Assembly: GCA_007449985.2 (NCBI GenBank) | Contig: VIIQ02000008.1 | Location: 124,001-188,000 of the forward strand | DNA length: 64,000 nucleotides | DNA from: Desmodesmus armatus | Taxonomy: Eukaryota; Chlorophyta; Chlorophyceae; Sphaeropleales; Scenedesmaceae | Reading direction: 5' to 3' | Shown: one piece after another, positions 24,268-36,828 of the stretch | How the letters are laid out: each line of letters starts with the position of its first letter | How positions within the stretch are numbered: the stretch's first letter is position 1 | The notes under the pieces: generated by a model | The model's database searches: none | Seen by the model: only the letters and a program-made list of their open reading frames with translations | Told to the model about the DNA's origin: nothing | Position numbers and translations under genes: made by a program

Positions 24268-26052
24268 GTTCTGATGCAGGGGTTTGATGATGTGTATGCC
24301 GCATGCGGTGTTTTGTCTTGGCGGTATCATCATGATACCGCCACCAATGAATCCCACGAGGGCGTCAGTACGTGCTGTTGCCAAGTGGGTGTATCTTCAG
24401 CTGTCCAGGCGCTAATTTGTATAGTTGCATCCCTTTTTGTACGCTTGGCCGACACGCAGTCAGGATGGTGTAGTTGTCGCTGTCGCTGCGTTGTCCGGCT
24501 GTCGTCCATTTTTGCATGTGTTCAGCCTTAGGGCCCACAGAGGGGTTGTTTCTTGTTTTTGTCAGCCCATCGCCGATTGGCTGACCCCTTCATATTGTTT
24601 GGGTTGCGTGTTTGTCTGAGAGTTTCTCCAAAGAGTGGCTGGATCTCCCAGCACCTGGCTAATGCAGGGGTTTGGTGGGCTGTGGAGGCCTGCAGTGGTG
24701 CAGCTGTGCCTTCCTAAACCTCACAAGTTGCAAGTTTGCAGGTTGTTACCGCCACTGGGCCAGCCGATATCCATCATCGCCCATGGTGGTTGCTGGCTGC
24801 TATTGTGATTGTTTGCATTGTCAGTGACGTTGGCGACATACTGTGAGTTGAGCTGGGGTTGCTGTCGTATGGCACACTGCTTTTTATCGGACAGGGTTTA
24901 AGACCTAAGCATGGTGCTGCTTGTGTTGCAAAGGTCGGTGCCTTGACAGAGAGAGGGCATGTGAGTGCAGCTTGAGTGGTGCATTTGATTGAGTGCCCTT
25001 GCAGCTGTGGAGTGGGTTCAGCTTGCTGGCCTTGCATCGCCAACAGGGCTGTTAACACAATATGTGCACCATATGCATGGCACTACCACTGACAGGACAC
25101 GGGCTGTGTAGTGTGTTTGATCAGAAGTGCTGTTGGCATGCTGCGCTGTAAACAAGCTTCGAATCAAGTTCAAGACCCTCAAACTGACATGTTGAATGTT
25201 AAGTTTTTGCATCAGTGCAATTGACAGGCATGTTCATGATGTACACGGTACTTTTTTTTGGGGGGGGGGTGCATTGACACAACTGCATGCTCAAACACTT
25301 GCCGCTCAAGGCAACTGAAAAGGAAGGAAATCCAACTATGTCTGCACAGGGCTGGCCATGCGCATGCGCATGCAGGCAGCAACAAGCCAGTGGTGAAGCA
25401 GCATGGGGTTGTGCCTGTGGAAAGTGCACGGTTGCCATTGCAGGAGGCTTTTGAAGCTCACACCAAGCGTTGGGATGGCTCCTCAAAGTGCCCAAAGATG
25501 TTGCGGGTACAGGGCAAGCAGGTCTGCAGTCAGTTCATGGCGGCATATACTGATTGGATGCACGGTGTGCTGTTGCAGGTAATCGATTGGTGATGGCTGG
25601 CTGCTGGTGGTAGAGCCTGGACCCACACGCACTCCATTCGGGTGGCGGCCCCTTAGATGCATTGTAACTTATCATGTGCTGTGTATGCTGTTTTGTTCCC
25701 TGCTGCCCTTTCGTCTTCCCCGTTATCTTGGCTTGGGTTCCCGGTTGGTGGTTGGTGCTCTCACATCTCTTTTATACAAACTGCGGCATGGTGGAAATTA
25801 TTTTCATGTAGTGCTCTGTGCTGATACCAGGCGAGCTAAAAATCTCATTTGTGCTGATGTTGTGATGACTGTGTTGATAGTGTAATGACGGTGCGGATGT
25901 CGTGATGACTCACTGAACGCGCAACACCAAGGCCACACGGACAGTCGTCATATCCCTGATATTATATCTGTTGCATTTTCTTGACTGATGAAACGAGCAA
26001 CGCGTCCGAAATCAACGCGTCCGAACCACGACCGTCGTCGCCCACGTCGAGC
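24268..26052. other. Intergenic, upstream of the first BTB gene
   Basis: Kinase 3' flank, then the shared 5' block of the tandem duplication. A + strand stretch at 25258-25593 ends in QEAFEAHTKRWDGSSKCPK...GVLLQ before a possible donor, and its second half has a diverged counterpart near 29211. It may be a relic exon. No complete gene was recognised. Confidence 0.45.
24319..24343. other. Hairpin shortly after the kinase stop codon
   Basis: TGGCGGTATCAT and ATGATACCGCCA form a perfect 12-base stem around one base, 51 bases after the stop at 24267. It probably lies in the 3' UTR. Its role is unknown. Confidence 0.5.
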
Positions 26053-28283
26053 ATGGCGCATCCTGGCTTCGAGCACCTGTGGCGGCAAGAGGAGATGTCG
26101 GATGTGGAAATTGTCATCTCTGTTGCTGACGACATGGCTCCAGCAGGCGACGAGACCCCCAAGGCGCAGAACAGCGCTAGCACGCGCACCCTGCTGCAGC
26201 AGTTTCCAGGCCACACAACAATTCTCAGTCTCAGCCCCTACTTCGTGGCACAGGCAAGCATTGAACACCTGATGTTCTGCTTATCATAGGGTGAATGCAT
26301 CACAAACATGATAGTACATTGCTGTTGCAGCCAATGAGCTGGGGTGCCATTGAAGGCCAGGCCCTTGGGGCTCAACTTCGCCTTACTTTACAATGCTGCC
26401 AGTACCTTGCAGGCGCTGCGGTGGGTGTCACCCCCACAGCCACAAAGCAGCAGCCAGCCAGGCAGTGCCAGCGATACATGCACATGTACTGCAAGCAGCA
26501 CGCAACAGGCAAAGAAACAGGTCAACATCACACTGCCACATGCCAGCTACGAGCCAGCAGCAATGGCAGTGCTGGCAGGGCTGTACCAAGTCCAGCCTTG
26601 GCCTGTGCTGCTGGCTGACCTGACACCCCAGCAGCAAGTGCAGGCAGCAGTGCTGGCAGACATGTGGCAGCTGCCGGCAGCCAGCGAAGCAGCAGTGGCA
26701 GCCCTGCAGCAAACCCTAGAGAAGGCAGACACCAGCTACTTTAGACGCCAGCACGAGGCGCAAGTCATTGCAGTGCTGGATCAGCTGCTCAGCTTGGCAG
26801 CAGTGCCAGACGGCCTGCTGCCAGTGTTTGAGCGGGCAGTGCTGTGCAGATATGGTGACCTGGAGGCTGTGTGGGACCCCGGGGCAGCTCTAGGTGCCTC
26901 CTTGAGGGAGTCATTGCTGGCGCTGCCCCTGTACGCCATAGAGCTGCTGCTGGCATCAAACAAGCTCCAGGTGAGGGGGCTGCCTGTGCAAAGCTCTATC
27001 TGGGAGCTACTGCCATAAGGGCTTGCGTGCTATGGAGCTCCTGAAGCTAACCTGTCAAATACACGTGGACGCAACGTGCATGGGTACCACCGTCGTCACT
27101 ATTTGGAATGGACATGGCATATGCCCTGCATGGGCATGAATACTTTGTGCTGAGTGGTAGGCGCGGGGCCACACTGGCAGTTTGCTGGCTGTCTATGGCG
27201 CTACTAGGTGTCAGTAGGAGTGTGTTTTGAGGGTTGACCAGTGAAGCCTAGTATCACTGATACTCACTGATACTCTGGCAGACCATGTGTGATGAGCCAT
27301 AAACACCTGTTTACAGTCAAGAATTAATGTCCACCACCTTGAGTACACGAGTACACCTTGAGTACACGCCCATGCGCTAGACATGTGCGATGAAAGTCAC
27401 CCGCTACCAGTTTTTGTTAATCCACGCACATGACTGCTCGCAGGTGGCCTCAGAGGACACGGTTCTGTTCACAGCCCAGGCCTATGTGGACAATTTGGCG
27501 GCAGCAGGGCATGTCACACAGCAGGCTGTGAACAGGCTTGCACCCCTTGTACGCTGCCCCCACTTGTCGCAGTTCTGGCTTTCAGCATCAGTACTGTCAG
27601 ATGATGCACCCCGGATGCTGCTAGGCGCACTGCAGCCCCAGCTGAGGCGCCTGATGCTGCTGAAGCAGGCTCGCAGCAGCAGCAGTGCAAATAGGAGTAT
27701 GCAGCTCTCCTCATCCCTAGATGACACCCACCTGCAGGACTTGATCCCTGCCACACCAGACAGCTGGCTGCTGCCCCCACGGCTGGCTATCAGCAACATG
27801 AGCAGGGGGAGCGTGTCCTGGCATCTAAATGTGGCAGAGATCAAACAAGCAGCACAGGACAGCGCCAACCAGCAGGGGGTCATCAGCTTGAGGTCACCGG
27901 ACAGCTGCTTGGTAGGAGGTGTCATGTGGGGCATGGAGCTGAGATGCAGCTGGGACGCTAGCAAGCAAGGCAGCACGATTGGACTGTTTGCACGCGCCAG
28001 TTCACTCCCAGCAGGCTCCATCTGTATGTGCACTTACCAGTTCCACGTTATAGGGGCGCCCACAGAGGGCGAGCCTCAGCGTCAACTCATCTGCGCGGAT
28101 TGGGAGACTGACTACTTTGGTGGAGATCACGCAGATGCCAGGGGTCTGCCTGATGTCTTTGGGCTTGGGGCCATGGCTGGAGGCTTTGATGAGGCAGCCT
28201 GGGCTGCCAGAGGGCTGCCAGCATATGATGCACCTGGCAGCGTTTTCAAGCTGCTTCTCGGTGTTAAAGATGTGGGCGTGTGA
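26053..28283 (+). CDS. BTB/POZ-domain protein, tandem copy 1
   Basis: Three exons: 26053-26253, 26413-26970 and 27444-28283; 532 residues. MAHPGF was taken as start because copy 2 has the same one; an in-frame ATG at 25981 would add 24 residues. Residues 1-150 read as a BTB fold (MSDVEIVISV, then GHTTILSLSPYFVAQALRW, then ITLP and VLAGLY). The middle is a BACK-like helical region (AAVLADMWQLPAASEAAV, VFERAVLCRYGDLEAVW, CPHLSQFWLSA). The C-terminal third (VMWGMELRCSWDASKQGS, IGLFARASSLPAGSICMC) has the look of a MATH/TRAF-like sandwich, which is tentative. Such proteins usually bring substrates to cullin-3 ubiquitin ligases. Intron 1 begins with GC instead of GT (CAG-GCAAGC), as in copy 2. Confidence 0.78.
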
Positions 28284-29582
28284 GTTTAACATTGGCAGGG
28301 TGCAGTTGTTGTCAAAGTTGTCGCAGCTGGCCAACCATGGCAGCTAGTGCACGCTCCTATTGAACTGAACGGGTGTGCCGCACACCCGAGCGGCTCGTGT
28401 CAATCAGCTGCAGCTGTGTCTTCTTGAAACCTCTCGTGTGTGCGAGTCAGCGTGACGTTGGTGGCATACTGTGAGTTGAGCTGGGGTTGGCTGGGATGAT
28501 GTCGTATGGCACACTGGGTTTAATCGGACGGGTTCAAGACCTAAGCATGGTGCTGCTTGTTGCTGCATAGGTTGGTTGCCAACCAAGGCTTGACAGAGAG
28601 AGGAGCCTGCAAGTGCAGCTTGAGCGGTGCATTTGATTGAGTGCGCTTGCAGCTGTGGAGTGGGTTCAGTTGCTTGTCTTCCATTGCCAACAGGGTTGTA
28701 GTGGCACCATGGCATCACCACTTAGCACATGGGCTGATTGCGGTGTTCATGTTCACAAGTGCTGCTACTTGGCATGCTGTACTGTAAACAGGCCTTCAAC
28801 AATGGTGCTCCTCAACATGGCGTGTCGAGTGTGAAAACATCAGTGCGAGTGGCAGGCATGTCTGTTGTGTACACGATGCCCGATGGCACAGAAATGCATT
28901 CTGTTGCAGCTCCACGATAGCTGCTGCACGTTGGCAGTCTTACTGCCAACGTGCAGTCTGCATTGAATGCACACATCAGGCATGTCATTGCAGTGTGCTC
29001 GAGGCCTGCCACAGATGATGTAGTGGGCATATCATGGCAATTTGGTGGTTCCAGCGTAGCTCGCACACAGCAAGTAAAGGACAAGAAAAATTCGAAAGTA
29101 CGGCTGCACCAGGCTTGCCGTGCGCATCTTCAGGCATCCAGCAGGTTCAAAATTGAGTGGTGAGCAACATGGGTTGGTCTGTACGCGAGCGCATGGTTGG
29201 TTCCCCATGCCAGGAGGCTTTTGAAGCTCACATCAGGCAGTGGGAAGCATCCTGGAAGTGTCCAGGGTTGCGAGGGTACAAAGTGACTGGTGTGTACAGG
29301 TCCACAGCAGCATACACAATCTAATGCACACCTGATCACCACGTGACCTGATCTGCTGAGCTGATCGTGAACTTCATGTGATTCTGATCTGATGATGGCA
29401 ATGTGTCTAGTGCTCTGTGCTGAGCCTTGGACTTGGGGGTTTAGTGAGTCGCCACGACAGTTGCAATCCTCAGCACGGATACCCTCCGCTTACCCTGCTA
29501 CAGAATATTGGCATTTCTTGACTTTCTCTAGCAAACGACGCATTCAAATTCGAACCCACGACCGTCGACGCCCACTTCCAGC
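28284..29582. other. Spacer between BTB copies, with two hairpins
   Basis: Mostly the second copy of the duplicated 5' block. CGGGTGTG-CCG-CACACCCG (28370-28388) lies 87 bases after the copy 1 stop. A perfect 15-base stem with a 3-base loop, CTGCACGTTGGCAGT and its complement, is at 28924-28956. No exon was recognised. Confidence 0.5.
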
Positions 29583-31774
29583 ATGGCGCATCCTGGCTTC
29601 GGGCACCTGTGGCAGCAACAGGAGATGTCGGATGTAGGGATCGTCATCTCTGTTGCTGAAGACATGGCTCCAGCAGGCACCGAGACCCCCGAGACGCAGA
29701 ACAGCGCCAGCACGCGCACCTGCCTGCAGCAGTTTCCAGGCCACAGAACGATTCTCAGTCTCAGCCCCTACTTCGTGGCACAGGCAAGCCCTGGTCGCCT
29801 GCTGTCGTGCTCAGCATAGAGTGCATGCATCACATGGTTGCCCATTGCCACAGGTTGTGCTGCCAAGGAGCTGGGGCGCCACCTCGGGCCAGACTTCCAA
29901 CATCACCCCACTGTATGCCGCTGCTACCTGTCAATCTGTAAACCCTTGCAGGCGTTGCGCTGGGCGGCACCGCCCCAGCAACAAGGCAGCAGCCAGCCAG
30001 GCAGTGCCATCAATACAGCAAGCAGCACACAACAGACAAAGAAGCAGATCAACATCACTCTGCCAGATGCAAGCTATGAGCCAGCAGCAATGGCAGTGCT
30101 GGCAGGGCTGTACCAGTTCCAGCCCTGGCCTGTGCTGCTGGATAAACTGACACCCCAGCAGCAGGGGCAAGCAGCAGTGCTGGCAGACATGTGGCAGCTG
30201 CCAGCAGCCAGCGAGGCAGCAGTGGGAGCGCTGCAGAATACCTTACAACAGCCCAAGGTAGAGGACGGCTTTATGTGTCAACGCCAGCACGAGGAACAAG
30301 TCATTGCAGTGCTGGATCAGCTGCTCAGCTTGGCGGCAGTGCCGGACGTCTTGATGCCGGTGTTTGAGCGAGCAGTGCTGTGCAGGTATGGTGACCTGGA
30401 GGCTGTGTGGAGCCCACAATTCTTTGGCTCCCGGGGGCTGCCGGAGTCGCTACAGCTGCTGCGGCTGCCCCTGCATGCGGTGAGGCTGCTGCTAGCATCA
30501 GACAAGCTCAGGGTGAGCAGGTTCCTCTCTTTGCAAGAATCCTACTTGAGATATGTTATAGAAAGGCCCTGCATGCTATGGAGCTCCTGAAGCTCATACA
30601 AAGATGGCGTGCCACGTGCATGGCATGGTCACCCATGATGGTTACACTGTGCGTGGCATGGTCAATGATTCACGTTTGATGAATGTTTCGATTGCTCAAT
30701 GGATAGGGGCTGGGCCACAGCAGTCTGGCTGCCCATGGCGCCGGGAGTGTGGGTGGGGGTTGACAATTGAACGCCAATGTACATATGGTCCGTAAGTTAT
30801 GAAAAGTCATGTGACTCAGACAACAATATCATGACACCCTCACCGCATGTGCCATGCGACAAGTGGTGCCGCACGGGCTGAGCCGTTAACTGTGCAATCG
30901 ACATACTTTGTGATGATCACAAATATCATGCACGCAGGTGGCCTCTGAGGACACAGTGCTGTTCACAGCCCAGGCCTATGTGGACAACCTGGCAGCAGCA
31001 GGGCATGACACGCAGCAGGCAGTGGACTCGCTGGCACCCCTGGTGCGCTGCCCCCACCTCTCACAGTTCTGGCTGTCAGCATCAGTGCTGTCAGATGATG
31101 CACCCCAGATGGTGCTGCGCACACTGCAGCCCCAGCTGAGGCGCCTGTTGCTGCTCAAGCAGGCTCGCAGCAGCAGTGCAGATCAACAGTACAGTATGCA
31201 GCGTTTGGCATTCCTAGAGGACACCCAGGACTTGATCCCTGGCACACCAGACAGCTGGTTGCTGCCCCAACGCAATGTCGAACCATGCGTTCGTGCATAT
31301 CTGTTCTGGCAGCTGGATGTGGCAGCATTCAGGCAAGCAGCACAGGACAGTGCCAGCCAGCAGACATCCATCAGCCTGAGGTCACCAGAGAGCTGCTTGG
31401 TAAGAGGGATCATGTGGGGCATGGAGTTGAGGTGCAGCTGGGATGCTAGCAAGCAAGGCAGCACACTTGGACTGTTTGCACGGGCCAACTCACTTCCAGC
31501 AGGCTCCATCTGCCCATGCACTTACCGCCTTCATTGCGTAAGTTACTCCGCAGTGCCTGGGCCTTACGTTTCACAAGGCTTTGGCATGGACTCGGAGACA
31601 GGCTACTTCGTCGGAGACAAGGTGATCTCAAGGGGTCTGCCTGACGTCTTTGGGCTTGGGGCCATGGCTGGAGGCTTCAGTGAGGCAGCCTGGGCTGCCA
31701 AGGGGCTGCCAACATCTGACGCACCGGGCATCCTTGAGCTGCAGTTGATTGTGTATGATATGGGGTACATATGA
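29583..31774 (+). CDS. BTB/POZ-domain protein, tandem copy 2
   Basis: Exons 29583-29783, 29952-30512 and 30938-31774 give 532 residues. Exon sizes are nearly those of copy 1, and the CAG-GCAAGC (GC) donor of intron 1 is retained. The same order is seen: BTB (MSDVGIVISVAEDMAPAG, ILSLSPYFVAQ), BACK-like middle and the MATH-like C-terminal part (IMWGMELRCSWDASKQGS). No stop or frame break was found, so both copies look functional. The N-terminal and C-terminal cores are nearly identical. Differences cluster in the Ser/Gln-rich linker around residue 85, near residue 155-160 (QPKVEDGFMCQ against EKADTSYFRR) and at the C-terminal end, which suggests divergence in binding surfaces rather than loss. 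Substrate unknown. Confidence 0.78.
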
Positions 31775-32705
31775 ATTGGACAATTGTGCAGGTCATGTCG
31801 ATTGCGCTGCAGCCGGCTGTGCAAACCTGATAGCCTATCAGGCAGGGCCTGCCTGTTGGGAATTTGCTGGTACCTTGTGCCCGGCATGGGCCATACGTCC
31901 AATTCTCACTGAGCAGACACAACAGCTGGTGCCACAGTGTGCAGCAACTTGGATGCAACTGCCAACTGTGTCGCACAGGGACACAGCAAGTGGCCGTGAC
32001 AAAGGCACTGCCACTGGCTGCCAGTCTGTTACTCCTTCTTGACGCCGTGTATCCCCCCTACTCCTGTGCTGTTGCCGAGATGGGAAGGTGGCTGCGCGAC
32101 CTTGGGCCTGACCTTGACTGTGTTGCGACCTTTCTTATATGAGAGCCACTGTTGGTCCTGATGCTGATAGTCACAGACACACCGGGCCAAGTTATTGTTG
32201 GTGTTGGCAAAATGCATTTGTGTTGGTGCTAGCAGGCTGCACAACTGTTGTCACTGCCAGGCTGCCGGCGTGCCAGTGGTTTGGGGTGTGCTGTGGCATG
32301 CGCATTTACAGCATAAAACAGCATGCATCTTATGCATTGAGTCGAGGATCCTGGAGGACATGCTCCGCAGACCCAGAAAGTATCGTGTCTCCCTGCCAGT
32401 GTTGCACACATGCAATGTTGTTGCTGTTGGCTTGGAGCGCTGGCAACAGCATGGTACCATTGGTGGGTGTAGTTGGCACATTGAGGCCTTTGTGCTATCG
32501 CTGCTACTCGAACTTTGTGATGGATGACATGGTCACCACCAATAAACTGTACAAGTTGGTGGCCCCTTCATGAAGGGTGATCATATGGAGAGCAGGCAAA
32601 CGAATGCACTGCAGTGCGGCGGCTGAACACGCGCCCCTCAACAAGCGGCATGATGACACAGTACGCTGACTGAATGGTTTATCATCCAAGATACCACATG
32701 TTGTG
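31775..32705. other. Convergent intergenic region
   Basis: 3' flanks of BTB copy 2 (plus) and the flavoprotein gene (minus). I see no exon, repeat array or clear signal; short open stretches here lack splice or family support. Confidence 0.55.
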
Positions 32706-35700
32706 TTACATCACGCCCACCCTGCCCAGCATTTTGCTCGCCAAGCCGAGTAACCCAGCAACCACACGAGCGAGCAGCAGCGCCAACCCCGCCAAAAGTC
32801 CGACCTGCATCGCCCGATCCACCCGCTTCCGCGCCCGTATCTGTGCAAAACTCCACTTCTCATTTTGCAGAGAAGCGATGATATTTGGCGAGAACACCTT
32901 CGGCAACAGCCGGTTCAGCATCGAGTCCAGAATCAGCGGCCCCACAAACGTCAAAAACCCGCCGTCCAAACTATGCGACACCACCACGAGGGCCTCAGCA
33001 TCCTTACTCCGCAGTTTGCTGTATCGCTGCACCGCTGCACTCGGATCGTCATCACTCTCGTCCAGTGCCCGCTGCAGCACCGCCACATCCTCAAACGCAC
33101 TATTCACCCCCTGCCCAAAGTACGGTTTCACGCAATGTACCGCATCACCGATGAGGCATGCGGTACTGCCGTGGTGCAGTACTGGGCCTGCGTATGAGAA
33201 GGTGGGGAGGCTGGAGTCCTTTTTGGCCGCAAAGCGCTGCAGGTCAACCTCACGGACTGCTGGCAGGAATGAGGGGAACAGCTCCTGGAAGAGGGCGCGT
33301 ACGTCATCCGCTGTCTTGAGGGCGGCGATGCGCGGCTCACCCGGCCTGGGGAGGGGGGGGGTAAGTGATGGGTGGCCACGGGAAACAAAAGGGGGGGGGG
33401 GTGGATATGCACGCGAGGTGTGGTAAGTTGTTGCGTTGCGAGGAAGTGGAGGGGTGGGCAAGTGCGACTGCAGTTGCAAGCGTCAATGTGCGCCTCACCC
33501 GGCCTCCAAGGGGCCTCCAAGGGGCAGGGGTCGGGGGAGGAGGCAACAGGGTACATTTATCAGCTTATGCGCAGCAGAAGTGGCCACAAACAATGGGGAG
33601 CTGGCACCAATTACCAATGATATTGATGCTATCCCCCCCCCCCCCATTCCCACCCCTTTCTGGCCTCCCTGCCTACCACCTTCCAGCCTCTATAGGGCCT
33701 GAGCCAAATATCCATATGCACCTCCCACTCACTTGTACAGCATGACCCCTATGAAGGGCCCCTCCTTAGTGGGCAGGCAGTCCAAGCTGACACCCGACTT
33801 CGTACGCGCTGAGTAGTTGACATCGCCCGGCCTATCAGCCAGCCCTTGGGGCCAGAAGAGGGGTATGGTGCGGTAGACGATGGTGTTATTGTCCTGGAAG
33901 CGCCTCACACCAAAGGATGTGCTGCTGCTGGCCTCCATTGCACTGCGCAGGCTGGACCCCGCCCCATCTGCACCTATGACAAAGGATGACTCATACACCC
34001 ACTCTTCGAGGGCTTGTGCTGCTGCTGTGCTGCTTGGTTGCCGCTGAAATGTGAGCTGACACACCTGAAAAACAGCAGGGCGGGGGCACCGAGCAGCCGG
34101 CAGCAGAACTTGAGGTGGAGACAAGCTGCTAGTAATCAAGCCACCCCTTCATCCCCCCTACAGCTACATAGTGACTATTCATGCATAGCTCACAGTGAGC
34201 TACCTAGTGACCTGGTAGTGGCACCTGTGACGTGCCAATCACCGCAGCTGCAGCTTCTGGGCCTCTGCTTGACAACTTGCCGTTGGGTGCTGGGTGTCAG
34301 CCCCAACACACTACGGGGTTGGGCTGGCTGACTGGCTGGCTGGCTGGCTGGGATGAGCTCTCAACACCACCACCGCGCCACCTCTGTCCTCTCTCCTCTG
34401 TCCCTCCCCCCCTGCCCACCTCCTGTCCTTCACTGGTCCGCCACTCAGCCCGCACGCAGTGCACATCAAACTCCACACTGACCGCACCAGCATGCTTCAC
34501 CCTCAACTCCTGCAGCAGTTTGGCAGCCAACATCATTTGGTTGAAGTCGTGGAACAAGCTGGTGTGAGTTGCACCATTGATGTGAAAGCCCTCTGCGCAC
34601 ATTCATCTGTCCCAACAACCTCTGGCCAGCTAGCATGACAGACTCACATAGATCACATCACACAGACAACCTCCTATCATTCAAACCACCACCCCACCAC
34701 GACCTTGCACCAACACCCCATCACCCCATCACACCTGCAGTAGGCATGCTGCCAGCCTGTCCCTCTGTATGCAGCGCGTCTTGTAGGACCGTGTCGTGTA
34801 CCTCGTCAGCTTTGGACTATCCACCGGCGCCCCCGGCTGCCAGTCCAGCCGCCCGCTCACTATGCTGCTGGCTGTGTCTATAGTGTCCATGGCTCCCAGT
34901 GAGCGCAGCACTGCCTGGCCCCGCCCGTTGAGGCCTATCATGTAGAGACGCTCACTGGCCTGTTCGAAGTCACCCCAGACGGAGAGGTCGTGGGGGGAGG
35001 GGGCTCAGGGAGGCGCTCATACACCTGAACAAAGGGGCGGGGGTGTGGGGCAGGGGAGGCAGGTGGAGCAAGGGTGCTTGTTAGTCCTCCATAAGTCAAT
35101 CCAGAGTAATCGCGGGGGAAGGAAGCCGCGGTGAGGCGCTCATGCACCTGAAGAGGGGGGGGGGCAGGGGACAGGGCAAGGGAGGGAGGTAGGGTGAGTG
35201 TGCTTGTTAATCAGCAGAGGGATAGTGGGGGAGAGGGGCTTAGGGAGGCGCTCATAAACCTGAGGGAGGAACGAGTACAGACGCTTTGTCCGCAAAGCAA
35301 CGGGCGGTGAGGGTGGTGGTGGTGGTGGGGGGGGGGCAGTGAGCCGGGGGGCCCGACGGAATAAACTGCAGCAGAGGGGCACACTGCTGCAGCTGAGCAG
35401 GGTGTATCAGCAGGTGTATGCATGAGCTACGCATACCGTCGCGAGATGTGAGTGCACTGCAGAGCATGGTTGAACCAGCAGCTGTGAAAGCTGCTGTGGG
35501 CATGGGTGTACAGGGTGCAGCAAAGCTGCTATATGATACTCCTCCTTGTGAAACGTGATGAAGGACTATAGCCCAAGCTTCGTGGCTTCCATGCACAACA
35601 TGCATGCATGTATGTGCATGTGTATTTAATCTGCTGCTTTTGATACAGTACAGCTGTGCGTGTCTGCAACTGCCTGCCAGGTAGCAATGCACACAGGCAT

Positions 35701-36122
35701 GCTGCTGCTGTGTGCTGTGCTGTGTTGTGCTGACATGCCAACACCAAACCTTGACTTGCATGTATCTGCTCGCTGTGCAGCAATGCAAGCAGTCAATCAG
35801 CACGATGCTGTGCTGCGCTGTGCTGTGCTGTGGCATCACACCTTGACTTGTGTGTAGCCGCGTCTCGCCAGCATCAGTGCTGCTGCCAAGCCAGCGGGCC
35901 CTCCACCTATGACCACCACAGGGGCTGCTAGCCTAGCACCTCGTGTATCACCAGGCGCTGACACTCCATCTGCTGCCACTGCTGCTTCCCCAGCTGCTGC
36001 TGCTGCTGCAGGTTTTGCTGCTGCAGGTTTTGCTGCTGCAGGAATATGGCCAGGTGTGCCCACTGTCCTGAGGGGCTGCACTGTTGGTCTGTGCATTGGC
36101 CAATGCATGGACCTAGTGACAC

Positions 36123-36159
<37 letters not shown>

Positions 36160-36285
36160 TGAGGAGCGTGCATGGCTGCTGCTGTTGTGGAGCCAGCTGC
36201 TGCCCAGTGGGGTGGCTAGTGGTTGCTGCCAGGCTGGTTGCAGCGGCCGCACAGTTTGCCCTCTCAGGCACCACTGGCTATGCAT
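32706..36285 (-). CDS. Kynurenine-3-monooxygenase-like FAD monooxygenase
   Basis: Five minus-strand exons: 36285-35842, 35024-34735, 34590-34420, 34064-33733 and 33345-32706; about 625 residues. After a 110-residue Ser/Ala/Gln-rich leader (probable organelle targeting) comes the FAD Rossmann motif VVVIGGGPAGLAAALMLARR then VYERLPEP. The middle has VIGADGAGSSLRSAME (GD/DG motif region). The C-terminal half has CLIGDAVHCVKPYFGQGVNS (second FAD-binding GD motif) and ends in a hydrophobic helix (VGLLAGLALLLARVVAGLLG), as the membrane-anchored KMO family does. KMO hydroxylates kynurenine; other aromatic hydroxylases share the fold, so the substrate is not certain. Exon 2 is 290 bases between two phase-0 junctions, so one base is missing within or near the C/G runs around 34990-35005: a real frameshift or a homopolymer error. 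Confidence 0.75.
33336..33520 (-). repeat. Junction echo: exon 5 start, flavoprotein gene
   Basis: The CTCACCCGGCCT stretch at the exon 5 acceptor (33345) recurs about 155 bases away at 33496-33507, followed by a local GGGGCCTCC duplication. The copy is short and less certain than the others. Confidence 0.4.
35000..35270 (-). repeat. Junction echo: three copies of the exon 2 start, flavoprotein gene
   Basis: The exon 2 acceptor and start (minus strand CAG-GTGTATGAGCGCCTCCC) occurs at 35024, with decayed copies near 35148 (GTGCATGAGCGCCTC) and 35261 (GTTTATGAGCGCCTCCC). Each copy still follows an AG. Only the 35024 copy runs into the conserved downstream coding sequence. Confidence 0.72.
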
Positions 36286-36828
36286 TTTGAGATGGTTACA
36301 AGGATGTGATTGCTCGTACCGGAGCTATGGAGACGGGGAATGCTTTGTAGTACTGCAATTGAGACGGCACCTGGTGGTTGTGTCTGTGGTTGTGGCAGGG
36401 GTACAAAAGTGTGAACAGCCACGTCACAGCAAACCTGAAAGGTGATGCCCAATATGATATGAAATGCTTGAGTAGTCAATTTTGTGCAGGGATGGGAGGT
36501 TGACAAATTCAAGTACAGATCAAATAGATCTGAGGGTCACCTTCAACGGCCACAGGTTTGCTCAACGTGCCGTGACCTAGGTATTTTGAGGGTCATGTTG
36601 TCAACGTACCGCTGATCCAGACCATCGAACACAAAGAAGTTACTGAAACCGTCCTGGCATCATCGGCACCTTCTGCAATCCAGGCAGTCGTGCTGTGGCT
36701 CCCAAAGCAATTGTTCAACTGACATCACAGGATACAGAGCAGAGCAGATGCGGGACAGTGGCTAGGCAGCACTGCTGTGAAGAGGAGTTGGTTGCAGTTG
36801 CTGAGGCGCTGATCAGCAGGACAGCACA
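36286..36828. promoter_or_regulatory. Divergent promoter region of the flavoprotein gene and SLY1
   Basis: About 540 bases between two divergent start codons, so both promoters and 5' UTRs should lie here. No named element was identified. Confidence 0.35.

Larger units (their letters stand above)
24824..31780. repeat. Direct tandem duplication carrying two BTB genes
   Basis: The unit starting at 24824 (GTGACGTTGGCGACATACTG) recurs at 28452 (GTGACGTTGGTGGCATACTG). Similarity then continues through a shared upstream block (TGTGAGTTGAGCTGGGGTTG, GACCTAAGCATGGTGCTGCT) and the BTB genes themselves. Units are about 3.5-3.6 kb. The 5' flank is patchily conserved and includes a QEAFEAH-coding fragment in both copies (near 25439 and 29211), which I could not turn into a gene. 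Confidence 0.75.

Noticed and set aside
25258..25593. Possible small gene upstream of the first BTB gene
   Set aside because: Only a short QEAFEAH-type segment is echoed in the duplicate copy, and there frames break; too little for a gene call.
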